Part shown: piece by piece, positions 1 through 6,060 of the stretch
How the letters are laid out: each line of letters begins with the position of its first letter
Position numbering within the stretch: the stretch's first letter is position 1
Assembly (NCBI GenBank): GCA_035649435.1
Contig: DASRJO010000054.1
Span: 1 to 6,200, forward strand
Reading direction: 5' to 3'
Length of the DNA: 6,200 nucleotides
From: DASRJW01 sp035649435
Lineage (GTDB): Bacteria > Krumholzibacteriota > Krumholzibacteriia > G020349025
The notes under the pieces: generated by a model
The model's input: only the letters and a program-made list of their open reading frames with translations
Told to the model about the DNA's origin: nothing
Databases searched by the model: none
Made by a program: the position numbers and the translations under genes

Positions 1-1
1 C

Positions 2-388
2 GAAGCTCTAGCGCGTTTTGGCACGTTGCTCGGTCTCGGCCTGCAAATGCTGGATGACTGGTCCGGCATCGCCGTCAGTGCCCGCCGTGACAAGGGCATC
101 GAGGACATCCGGCTAGGAAGACCCACTTGGCCGTGGGCATGGTTGGCACAGCGCGCCGATGCAGAGAGCTACGCGAACTTGGTGCGCGACACGCGACGTA
201 CTCGCAACGACACTGTGGCCGCTTCCCTGATCGACAAGCTGCATGCGCATCTCGAGGCGACCGCACCGGGAGAGATCCGCCGCCACCTGCACGCAGCGGT
301 CAGGGAGTTGCGCAGCGCGCTCGGTCCGTCCGCGGCGATGGACGATCTCGCGCAACAAGTCGAGAGGTTGATGATCGCGTATGGCTGA
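2..388 (+). CDS. crtE: Polyprenyl (geranylgeranyl) diphosphate synthase, C-terminal part, 5' end cut by the window
   Basis: The visible 128 codons are the C-terminal part of a class I trans-isoprenyl diphosphate synthase, which extends a prenyl chain with isopentenyl diphosphate in the cytoplasm. The frame is open from base 2, so the start lies upstream. The clearest motif is the second aspartate-rich site, GLGLQMLDDWSG (visible residues 11-22), which would bind the Mg2+/pyrophosphate of IPP. It is followed by KGIEDIRLGRPTWP, matching the family's usual K-x-x-D-x-x-x-G-K-x-T-x-P stretch. The last position of the DDxxD motif is Gly, giving DDxxG, a variant I recall in some actinobacterial prenyl synthases. 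The first aspartate motif is off the window. The product chain length cannot be read here. GGPP (C20) is inferred because crtI and crtB follow directly and the stop overlaps the crtI start by 8 bases. A farnesyl or longer-chain synthase remains possible. Confidence 0.85.
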   Translation, partial: EALARFGTLLGLGLQMLDDWSGIAVSARRDKGIEDIRLGRPTWPWAWLAQRADAESYANLVRDTRRTRNDTVAASLIDKLHAHLEATAPGEIRRHLHAAVRELRSALGPSAAMDDLAQQVERLMIAYG

Positions 389-1919
389 CCGCCCAGATCG
401 CCACCCTGCGGCCGCGCTGCCGCGCGCCGGCTGTCGAGCCGCCGTCATCGGCAGCGGCTTCGGTGGCTTGGCCGCGGCGATCCGCCTGCAGGCAGGCGGC
501 ATGCAGACCACCGTCTTCGAGGCGCGCGACAAGCCGGGCGGACGGGCATACGTGTACGAGGATCAGGGGTTCGTCTTCGATGCCGGGCCGACCGTGATGA
601 CCGCACCGCATATTTTCGAAGAGCTCTTCGCCGCCACCGGCCGCAACATGCGTGACTACGTCGAGTTCTTGCCGGTGCAACCGTTCTATCGCCTGTTGTG
701 GGAGGATGGGACACGCTTCGACTACGACGGCGATGGCGAGGCGATGAAGGAGCAGATCCGTCGCTTGCGCCCCGGTGATGTCGCAGGCTACGAGCGTTTT
801 GTCGATTATGCGCGCCGTGTGTTCGAAGCTGGTTACGCCGGGCTGGCGGCCACGCCGTTCCTGCGCTTCGCCGACATGGTGCGCGTAGCGCCGCAGCTCG
901 TCCGTCTGCGTGCCGACCGTTCCGTCTACAGCACGGTGAGCCGTTACGTGCAGGACGAGCACGTGCGCCAGGCACTCAGCTTCCATTCGCTGCTGGTGGG
1001 TGGCAATCCCTATGAAACCAGCTCGATCTACACCTTGATCCACTATCTCGAACGCCGGTGGGGTGTTTCCTTTCCCCGCGGCGGGACGGGCGCTCTCATC
1101 CGCTCTCTTGTTCGCCTGTTCCAAGAGCTGGGTGGTGAGCTGGTCCTCGATGCCGCGGTCGCGGGCATCGACGTCCTCCAGCACGAAGGCCGCACCGTGC
1201 ACCGTGTGCGCACCGACCGTGAGCCGGCGCGCGATTATGATCTCGTCGTCTCCAACGCCGATCTGCACCACACCTATGCCCATCTGTACGGCACGAGCCC
1301 CGCCGCGCGCCCCATGCGCCGGCGCATCGAGCGCATGGAATGGTCGATGTCGCTGTTCGTGCTCTACTTCGGCGTCGATCGGCGCTACCATGATCAAATA
1401 GCCCATCACACGATTCTCTTCGGCCCGCGCTACCGGCAATTGCTCGACGAGATCTTTCACGGCCGCGTTCTGCCGGAGGACTTCAGTCTGTATCTGCATG
1501 CTCCGACGGTGACCGACCCGTCGTTGGCGCCGCCTGGTTGCGAGGCCTTCTACGTGCTCGCCCCCGTGCCGCACTTGGGTCACGCGGCGATCGACTGGCA
1601 ACGGGAGGCACCAGCCTACGCCGACAAGATCCTGGCTTATCTCGAGCGCATCTTGCCCGACCTGCGCCGTCACGTGGTCACGCGGCGCTGGTTCACACCC
1701 AACGATTTCGCCACCGATCTCCGCTCGTACTTGGGCTCCGCCTTTTCATGCGCACCCCGTTTGCAACAGAGCGCCTGGTTCCGGCCGCACAACCGCGACG
1801 ACCGCATCCCCGGTTTGTATCTCGTCGGCGCCGGCACACACCCCGGCGCCGGAGTCCCAGGCGTCGTCAACTCGGCCAAGGCCACCGCCCGCCTGGTCTT
1901 CGAGGATTTCTCCTCATGA
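381..1919 (+). CDS. crtI: Phytoene desaturase (CrtI family)
   Basis: This 512-residue protein matches the usual length of bacterial CrtI, an FAD-dependent, membrane-associated enzyme that introduces double bonds into phytoene, normally four to give lycopene. An N-terminal Rossmann dinucleotide fold is visible: GSGFGG at residues 24-29, the acidic E47 ending the second strand, and KPGGRA at 51-56. CrtI hallmarks follow: FDAGPTVMTAP (66-76), FHSLLVGGNP (201-210), WGVSFPRGGTGAL (227-239), and the C-terminal FAD-binding block LYLVGAGTHPGAGVPGVV (479-496). ATG 381 is the only usable start before the Rossmann motif and overlaps the preceding stop. GAGAGG at 362-367 is a plausible but distant ribosome site. 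The first 20 residues are a Pro/Arg/Ala-rich leader not typical of CrtI. The stop overlaps crtB in ATGA, so the two are likely translationally coupled. The number of desaturation steps cannot be read from sequence. A CrtN or CrtD relative is less likely given these motifs and the neighbouring crtB. Confidence 0.95.
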   Translation: MADRPDRHPAAALPRAGCRAAVIGSGFGGLAAAIRLQAGGMQTTVFEARDKPGGRAYVYEDQGFVFDAGPTVMTAPHIFEELFAATGRNMRDYVEFLPVQPFYRLLWEDGTRFDYDGDGEAMKEQIRRLRPGDVAGYERFVDYARRVFEAGYAGLAATPFLRFADMVRVAPQLVRLRADRSVYSTVSRYVQDEHVRQALSFHSLLVGGNPYETSSIYTLIHYLERRWGVSFPRGGTGALIRSLVRLFQELGGELVLDAAVAGIDVLQHEGRTVHRVRTDREPARDYDLVVSNADLHHTYAHLYGTSPAARPMRRRIERMEWSMSLFVLYFGVDRRYHDQIAHHTILFGPRYRQLLDEIFHGRVLPEDFSLYLHAPTVTDPSLAPPGCEAFYVLAPVPHLGHAAIDWQREAPAYADKILAYLERILPDLRRHVVTRRWFTPNDFATDLRSYLGSAFSCAPRLQQSAWFRPHNRDDRIPGLYLVGAGTHPGAGVPGVVNSAKATARLVFEDFSS

Positions 1920-2908
1920 AACCTGCAGCTTTGGCCACCAGCCGCAAGATCATCGCCGTGCACTCCAAGAGCTTTGCGCTGTCGTCGCGCCTCTTGCCGC
2001 CGCTGGCGCGCGATCGCGCCGTCGTCGTCTACGCTTGGTGCCGCCGCGCCGACGATGCCGTCGATTTGATGACCACGGGCGACAGCCACGCTGCCTTGCA
2101 CTCCTTGCGCTCCGAGTTGGACGCCATCTATGCCGGCAGCCCGCTGCAGGATCCCATCCTCGAAGCTTTCCAACAGGTCGTCGGTGAACGAGGCATTCCA
2201 CGCTTGTACCCCGACGAGCTCATCGCCGGATTGGCCATGGACGCCGACGGCCGGCGTTACGACACACTGCCGCAGCTGTTGCACTATTGTTACCGTGTTG
2301 CCGGCACTGTGGGTCTGATGATGTGCCACGTCCTGGGCGTGCGTGACGAGGTTGCGACTCGTCACGCCGTCCACCTGGGTGTGGCCATGCAGCTCACCAA
2401 CATATGCCGCGACGTCGGGGAGGATTGGCAGCGCAGGCGCCTGTACCTGCCGGTCGAAATGCTCCGCCAGCACGATTGCGCGTGGATCGCGGACCTCGGC
2501 GGCCAACCCTTCCCCGCTCGCGCACGCACCGCCGTCGCGCCCGTCATCGCCGCGCTCCTCGCCATCGCGGACGATTACTACCGCTCGGGCGATGCCGGCC
2601 TGCCTCTGCTCGACTGGAGGTCGAGCGTCGCCATCCGCACCGCGAGACAGGTTTACTCCCACATCGGCGCGCGCGTGCGCGCGCAGGCGTGCGACCCCCT
2701 GGCCGGGCGCGCCTTCGTGCCGACAGCTGCCAAGCTCGTCCTCGCTGGACGTGCGGCCGCCGCCTCGGTGCGCGTCGCATTCGAATCACGCCGCGGCTTG
2801 GGCAGCCCCGTGGTGCCGCGACGAGTGGTACATGCCGACGATGTGCTGCCCCTGACTGGCGAAGCCTCGGTCTCGTCGGCCATCTATTCGCACAGGAGTT
2901 CCTCGTGA
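1916..2908 (+). CDS. crtB: Phytoene synthase
   Basis: This 330-residue squalene/phytoene synthase condenses two geranylgeranyl diphosphates to 15-cis-phytoene, the first committed carotenoid step. The N-terminal HSKSFALSSRLLP (16-28) is the family's SKSF segment. The two Mg2+-diphosphate sites are intact: DDAVD at 46-50 within CRRADDAVD, and QLTNICRDVGEDWQRRRLYLP around 159-179, with NICRDVGED at 162-170. The start is ATG 1916, which overlaps the crtI stop in ATGA and has GAGGA at 1902-1906, nine bases upstream. The open frame extends far upstream of this ATG, but that part lies within crtI and should not be included. Residues after about 290 form a tail without recognisable family motifs, ending Ser-rich. 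Squalene or diapophytoene synthase share the fold, but crtI and crtU context and the motif forms favour phytoene synthase. Confidence 0.95.
   Translation: MKPAALATSRKIIAVHSKSFALSSRLLPPLARDRAVVVYAWCRRADDAVDLMTTGDSHAALHSLRSELDAIYAGSPLQDPILEAFQQVVGERGIPRLYPDELIAGLAMDADGRRYDTLPQLLHYCYRVAGTVGLMMCHVLGVRDEVATRHAVHLGVAMQLTNICRDVGEDWQRRRLYLPVEMLRQHDCAWIADLGGQPFPARARTAVAPVIAALLAIADDYYRSGDAGLPLLDWRSSVAIRTARQVYSHIGARVRAQACDPLAGRAFVPTAAKLVLAGRAAAASVRVAFESRRGLGSPVVPRRVVHADDVLPLTGEASVSSAIYSHRSSS
2894..2898 (+). promoter_or_regulatory. Ribosome binding site of the cupin gene
   Basis: AGGAG lies six bases before GTG 2905, inside the last codons of crtB. It supports the non-ATG start of the cupin, which sits in a GTGA overlap with the crtB stop. 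Confidence 0.7.
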
Positions 2909-3285
2909 GCAATCCAAAGGAATACTCATACGCGACGTATCTGGACGTGAAGTTCCCGGCACTCAAGGTCGTGGACGTTCCGGCACTCGTCGCAGCATGC
3001 ACGGACAAGTGGTACAACCAAACGCTCTGCAAGGTGAATGACTCCGTCGTTCGCCTGGGGGTCATGCAAGGCGAGTATCACTGGCACAAGCACGACAACG
3101 ACGACGAGTTCTTCTTCGTCTTGGAGGGGCACTTCATCATCGATCTCGAAGACCGAACGATCGATCTCGCGACACAGGAGGGATTCGTCGTCCCCAGGGG
3201 CGTCGTGCACCGAACGCGCGCCCCGGACCGGGCTGTCATCCTCATGATTGAAACAGCAGCGATCGTTCCTACGGGAGATCCCTGA
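2905..3285 (+). CDS. Small single-domain cupin, role unknown
   Basis: This 126-residue protein is a cupin_2-type beta-barrel, probably cytoplasmic as no signal peptide or membrane segment is visible. Cupin motif 1 is clear at residues 56-75, with candidate metal ligands H61, H63 and E68 (H59 is an extra His) and the closing glycine G75. Motif 2 is GFVVPRGVVH at 93-102 with P97, G99 and the fourth ligand H102. All four metal ligands are therefore present, so a metal-binding fold is likely. It resembles the many short cupins of unknown function related to the type II phosphomannose isomerase cupin half. Substrate and reaction cannot be inferred. The GTG start overlaps the crtB stop and has a good AGGAG site, so it is co-translated with the carotenoid genes. 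Hand counts of 60-base lines give about 53-63% GC over 2941-3180, against about 72% over 2461-2580 in crtB, but the crtB 5' end is also near 60%, so transfer is only weakly suggested. Confidence 0.85.
   Translation: MSNPKEYSYATYLDVKFPALKVVDVPALVAACTDKWYNQTLCKVNDSVVRLGVMQGEYHWHKHDNDDEFFFVLEGHFIIDLEDRTIDLATQEGFVVPRGVVHRTRAPDRAVILMIETAAIVPTGDP
3273..3278 (+). promoter_or_regulatory. Ribosome binding site of the DUF2141 gene
   Basis: GGGAGA lies ten bases before ATG 3289, within the last codons of the cupin gene. It is the only purine-rich site near this start. Confidence 0.5.
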
Positions 3286-3288
3286 CCT

Positions 3289-3759
3289 ATGCGGCGCTTC
3301 GAACCCCGCAGGACCGTGAGCGTCCTGCTCGTCGTAACAACCGGCACGCTCGCGCCTGTCGAGCTTGCAGCAAATGCGGTCGAGATTCGCCCCACGACGA
3401 TCCGTGTGATCGCCACGGGCCTGAGGCACATGAACGGCGAGGTGCGCGTGTCGCTGTTCGCAACCAAAAATGGCTTCCCCGACCGGCCGGAGCACTCCAT
3501 CCAATGGGGCTTCGCCTCGGTCGCTGGTGACAGCGCGAGCTTCGCCTTCACCCCGGTTCCGGCCGGACGCTACGCCATCTCCATGTTTCACGACGAGGAC
3601 GGCAACGGCGCCATGCGGCGCGATTTCGTCGGCCGGCCGCGTGAAGGTTGGTGTGTCTCGCGCGACGCCAGTGCGCGCTTCGGCCCCCCGAGCTTCGACT
3701 CCGCCGCTTTCGACACGCAGGACGATACCGTCACCGTGCACGTCCGCATGCGCTACTGA
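3289..3759 (+). CDS. Exported DUF2141 family protein
   Basis: This 156-residue protein has an N-terminal signal-peptide-like segment: basic residues at R2-R8, a hydrophobic core at about 10-22, and an Ala-rich end near AANA (27-30), a plausible signal peptidase I site. The mature part matches DUF2141: GEVRVSLFATKNGFP (50-64), PAGRYAISMFHDEDGNG (91-107), FVGRPREG (113-120) and FGPPSFDSAAF (131-141). The HDEDGNG segment is Asp-rich and resembles a calcium-binding loop, though binding is not shown. DUF2141 proteins are small beta-sheet proteins of unknown function, so no reaction can be assigned. The gene starts three bases after the cupin stop and ends ten bases before the methyltransferase start, so it belongs to the carotenoid operon. 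An exported protein here suggests a role at the membrane or periplasm, such as handling or packing of the pigment, but this is inference. Confidence 0.85.
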   Translation: MRRFEPRRTVSVLLVVTTGTLAPVELAANAVEIRPTTIRVIATGLRHMNGEVRVSLFATKNGFPDRPEHSIQWGFASVAGDSASFAFTPVPAGRYAISMFHDEDGNGAMRRDFVGRPREGWCVSRDASARFGPPSFDSAAFDTQDDTVTVHVRMRY

Positions 3760-3763
3760 GGAG
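3758..3763 (+). promoter_or_regulatory. Ribosome binding site that fixes the TTG start of the methyltransferase
   Basis: GAGGAG overlaps the DUF2141 stop codon and lies six bases before TTG 3770. There is no ATG or GTG in the right frame between this site and the conserved N-terminal FDRIARGYD segment, so TTG is the best start even though the frame is open far upstream. Confidence 0.7.
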
Positions 3764-3769
3764 TGGGCA

Positions 3770-4504
3770 TTGGAAACTCGCGAGCTCGAGGCCGAGGCTG
3801 GCTGGCGCGCCAAGCGCGAAGTGCCGCGACAGTTCGACCGCATCGCCCGTGGCTACGACCTGCTCGCCGCTCTCAATCCGGGCTACGCGAAACACCTGCG
3901 ATGGAGTGCCGAGCGACTGCGAGTCGACGGCAGTTCGCAGATCCTCGATCTGTGCTGCGGCACGGGATTGTCCACATTGGCGCTCCGGCGCGTTCATCCG
4001 GAGGCACGGATCACCGGCCTCGATGCTTCAGCGGGGATGCTGCGCGCCGCGGCGGCCAAGCCCCAGTTGCGCGATGTGCGCTGGATCCACGGGGATGCGA
4101 TGGATCCGGCCGCTGCCGGCGCCAGTGGGCCTTACGATGCGATCCTCGTCGCCTACGGGATTCGCAACGTTCCCGACCCCGACCGTTGTCTGCAGCGACT
4201 GCGGCAATTGCTGCGCCCCGGTGGCACCTTGTGCGTGCACGAGTACTCCGTCAGTGGGTCGCGATGGAGCCGATGCGCATGGCAGATGGTGACGCTCGGG
4301 GTCGTGATCCCTCTCGGCACCGTGGTCACCGGCGCGAGCACGATTTTCCGCTACCTGCGCCGCAGCGTGCTCGAGTTCGACAGCCCGCCGCAGCTCGAAG
4401 CCCGCGTGCGCGCCGCGGGATTCACCGACGTACGCATATTGCCCATGGACGGATGGCAACGCGGCATCGTTCACAGCATCCTCGGACGCCGGGCGGACAC
4501 ATGA
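3770..4504 (+). CDS. crtT: UbiE/COQ5-like SAM-dependent methyltransferase (CrtT-like)
   Basis: This 244-residue class I methyltransferase has VPRQFDRIARGYD (18-30) typical of the UbiE N-terminus, SAM motif I ILDLCCGTG (58-66), the acidic end of strand two in GLDAS (83-87), GDAMD (108-112), and YGIRNVPDPDRCL (129-141), the GIRNV signature of UbiE/MenG enzymes, then LRPGG (148-152). The C-terminal GWQRGIVHSILGRR resembles the UbiE end. By motif alone it could be a menaquinone or ubiquinone methyltransferase. Its place directly before crtU, with the stop and next start overlapping in ATGA, instead matches CrtT, the methyltransferase next to crtU in Streptomyces aromatic-carotenoid clusters. The role of CrtT is not well settled, so the substrate is left open. 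The start is TTG 3770, chosen from the strong GAGGAG site. A hydrophobic stretch at about 174-190 could favour membrane association. Confidence 0.8.
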   Translation: METRELEAEAGWRAKREVPRQFDRIARGYDLLAALNPGYAKHLRWSAERLRVDGSSQILDLCCGTGLSTLALRRVHPEARITGLDASAGMLRAAAAKPQLRDVRWIHGDAMDPAAAGASGPYDAILVAYGIRNVPDPDRCLQRLRQLLRPGGTLCVHEYSVSGSRWSRCAWQMVTLGVVIPLGTVVTGASTIFRYLRRSVLEFDSPPQLEARVRAAGFTDVRILPMDGWQRGIVHSILGRRADT

Positions 4505-6060
4505 CCTCTACGCCAAAGCAGCTGCTTCTCCCCCAACCCAGTGGGCGCGACCGCGTCGAGGCTGGCCAACGTGCGATCGTCGTGGGTGGCGGCATCGCCG
4601 GTGTCGCTGCGGCCGTGATCCTGGCCGAGCGCGGCGTCGCGGTCACGTTGATCGAAGCCGAGCGCTTCCTTGGCGGGCGCGCCGGCGCCTGGACGGAACA
4701 TCTGGCGAACGGCGACGCCTTCGAGATGGAACGCGGCTTCCACGCCTTCTTTCGCCAGTACTACAACCTGCGCGCGCTTCTCCGCCGCATCGATCCGAAC
4801 TTGGGCCTGCTCCAACCGCTGGACGACTACCCGATCCTCGGCCCCGCGGGGTTGGCGCAGTCCTTCGCCGGGCTGCCGCGACAGACCCCGCACAACATCG
4901 TGGCCCTCACACTGCGCACGCGCGCCCTCGGATTTAGGGACCTGCTGCGCGTGGACCGGCGCCAGGCGCTCGAGATGTTGCGCTTCGATCTCGACTCCAC
5001 GTACGAACGCTGGGATCGACTGAGTGCAGCGCAGTACCTGGATGCACTGCGTTTCCCCATCGCGGCGCGGCGTTTGCTCTTCGACGTCTTCTCTCATTCG
5101 TTCTTCAATCCCGAAGCAGACATGTCGGCCGCCGAGCTGCTGATGATGTTCCATTTCTATTTCACCGGCAATCCGGAGGGGCTGGTGTTCGATGTCGCGC
5201 GCCGGCCGTTCTCGCGCTGCATCTGGGAGCCGTTCGCCTCATTCCTCGAGCGCCTGGGCGTGTGCCTATTGCTCGGGGAATGCGTGCGTGCCGTCAGTAG
5301 GCAGGAGGATGCATGGCACGTGGTGACGGATCGGGGCGCGCACCGAGGTGATGGTCTCGTGCTGGCACTGACGGTGACGGGACTGCAGCAGCTCGTCGAG
5401 CGCTCGCCGACATTGGGTGACGCCGCCTGGAGGCGATCGATCGCCGGCATGAAGTGCACCAACCCCTTCGCCGTGTGGCGATTGTGGCTGGATGGGCCGA
5501 CGCGGCCAGATCGGGCTCCCTTTGCCGGCACCACAGGCGTCGGTGTCCTGGACAACATCTCGCTCTATCATTTGTTCGAAGACGAGAGCCGCGACTGGGC
5601 GGCGCGACATGGCGGTGCCGTCGTCGAGTTGCATGCCTACGGTGTCGATCCAGCCGCCGACGCCGAGTTCTTGCGACGGGACATGCTGCGCGCATTGCAC
5701 CGGTTGTATCCGGAAACGGCTGCCCTTCGCATCCTCGAACAACGCTGGCTCTGGCGGCAGGATTGCCCGGCATTCGGGACCGGCGCGTATGCGACTCGTC
5801 CAGAAGTGCGCACCGGGACTCCGGGCCTGTGTCTGGCGGGGGATCTCGTGCGGCTGCCCTTCCCGAGCGCGCTGATGGAAAGAGCGGCGGCCTCCGGATT
5901 CCTGGCCGCCAATTGCCTGCTGTCGGAGTGGGGAGTACGACCCGAGCCCATCCTGTCGGTGCCAGCACGCGGGATGTTGGCGCGATTACCATTGCGTTCA
6001 CCGCACACGGGGTCCGCGCGCCATGAGGATCGTCTCCAACCCAGCGGGACGGTGTCATGA
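4501..6060 (+). CDS. crtU: CrtU-type carotene desaturase/methyltransferase (aromatic ring synthase)
   Basis: This 519-residue FAD flavoprotein has a Rossmann motif GGGIAG (29-34), E52 at the end of strand two, FLGGRAGAW (56-64), and a C-terminal FAD block LAGDLVRLPFPSALMERA (445-462). The signature ERGFHAFFRQYYNLRALLRR (77-96), the DDYP at 108-111, FFNPEADMSAAELLMMFHFYF (201-221) and GLVFDV (227-232) are what I recognise from CrtU. This enzyme desaturates the beta-ionone ring of beta- or gamma-carotene and shifts a C1 methyl group, making phi-rings as in isorenieratene. Related proteins make chi-rings, and the two cannot be separated here. ATG 4501 overlaps the methyltransferase stop. The preceding ribosome site is weak, suggesting coupled translation. 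Length is near the family's usual about 510, with an Arg/Pro-rich tail after about residue 478 that lacks recognisable motifs. No lycopene cyclase is visible, so the ring substrate must come from elsewhere. It is less likely a zeta-carotene desaturase or HpnE-type relative, which share the fold. Confidence 0.85.
   Translation: MTSTPKQLLLPQPSGRDRVEAGQRAIVVGGGIAGVAAAVILAERGVAVTLIEAERFLGGRAGAWTEHLANGDAFEMERGFHAFFRQYYNLRALLRRIDPNLGLLQPLDDYPILGPAGLAQSFAGLPRQTPHNIVALTLRTRALGFRDLLRVDRRQALEMLRFDLDSTYERWDRLSAAQYLDALRFPIAARRLLFDVFSHSFFNPEADMSAAELLMMFHFYFTGNPEGLVFDVARRPFSRCIWEPFASFLERLGVCLLLGECVRAVSRQEDAWHVVTDRGAHRGDGLVLALTVTGLQQLVERSPTLGDAAWRRSIAGMKCTNPFAVWRLWLDGPTRPDRAPFAGTTGVGVLDNISLYHLFEDESRDWAARHGGAVVELHAYGVDPAADAEFLRRDMLRALHRLYPETAALRILEQRWLWRQDCPAFGTGAYATRPEVRTGTPGLCLAGDLVRLPFPSALMERAAASGFLAANCLLSEWGVRPEPILSVPARGMLARLPLRSPHTGSARHEDRLQPSGTVS

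Noticed and set aside
300..1673. Long open frame of 457 codons on the minus strand opposite crtI
   Set aside because: It is a shadow of crtI caused by high third-position GC. It shows no recognisable domain and conflicts with a clear CrtI on the + strand.
1538..1915. Upstream extension of the crtB frame into crtI
   Set aside because: The translation is Arg/Pro-rich and unlike any phytoene synthase. The true start is ATG 1916, with a ribosome site and the usual SKSF N-terminus.
1670..2662. Open frame of 330 codons on the minus strand opposite crtB and the crtI 3' end
   Set aside because: It lies antisense to well-conserved crtI and crtB sequence and has no family motif, so it is a shadow frame.
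2404..2904. Upstream extension of the cupin frame into crtB, suggesting a fusion
   Set aside because: The extension is Arg-rich shadow sequence. GTG 2905 with AGGAG six bases upstream gives a normal-size cupin.
3763..4500. Upstream extension of the crtU frame giving a 765-residue protein
   Set aside because: The extra residues are antiphase translation of the methyltransferase gene. The FAD-binding fold begins shortly after ATG 4501, as expected.
4471..5154. Minus-strand open frame of 227 codons opposite crtU
   Set aside because: No domain is recognisable and it lies over the conserved CrtU N-terminal half. It is explained by codon bias.
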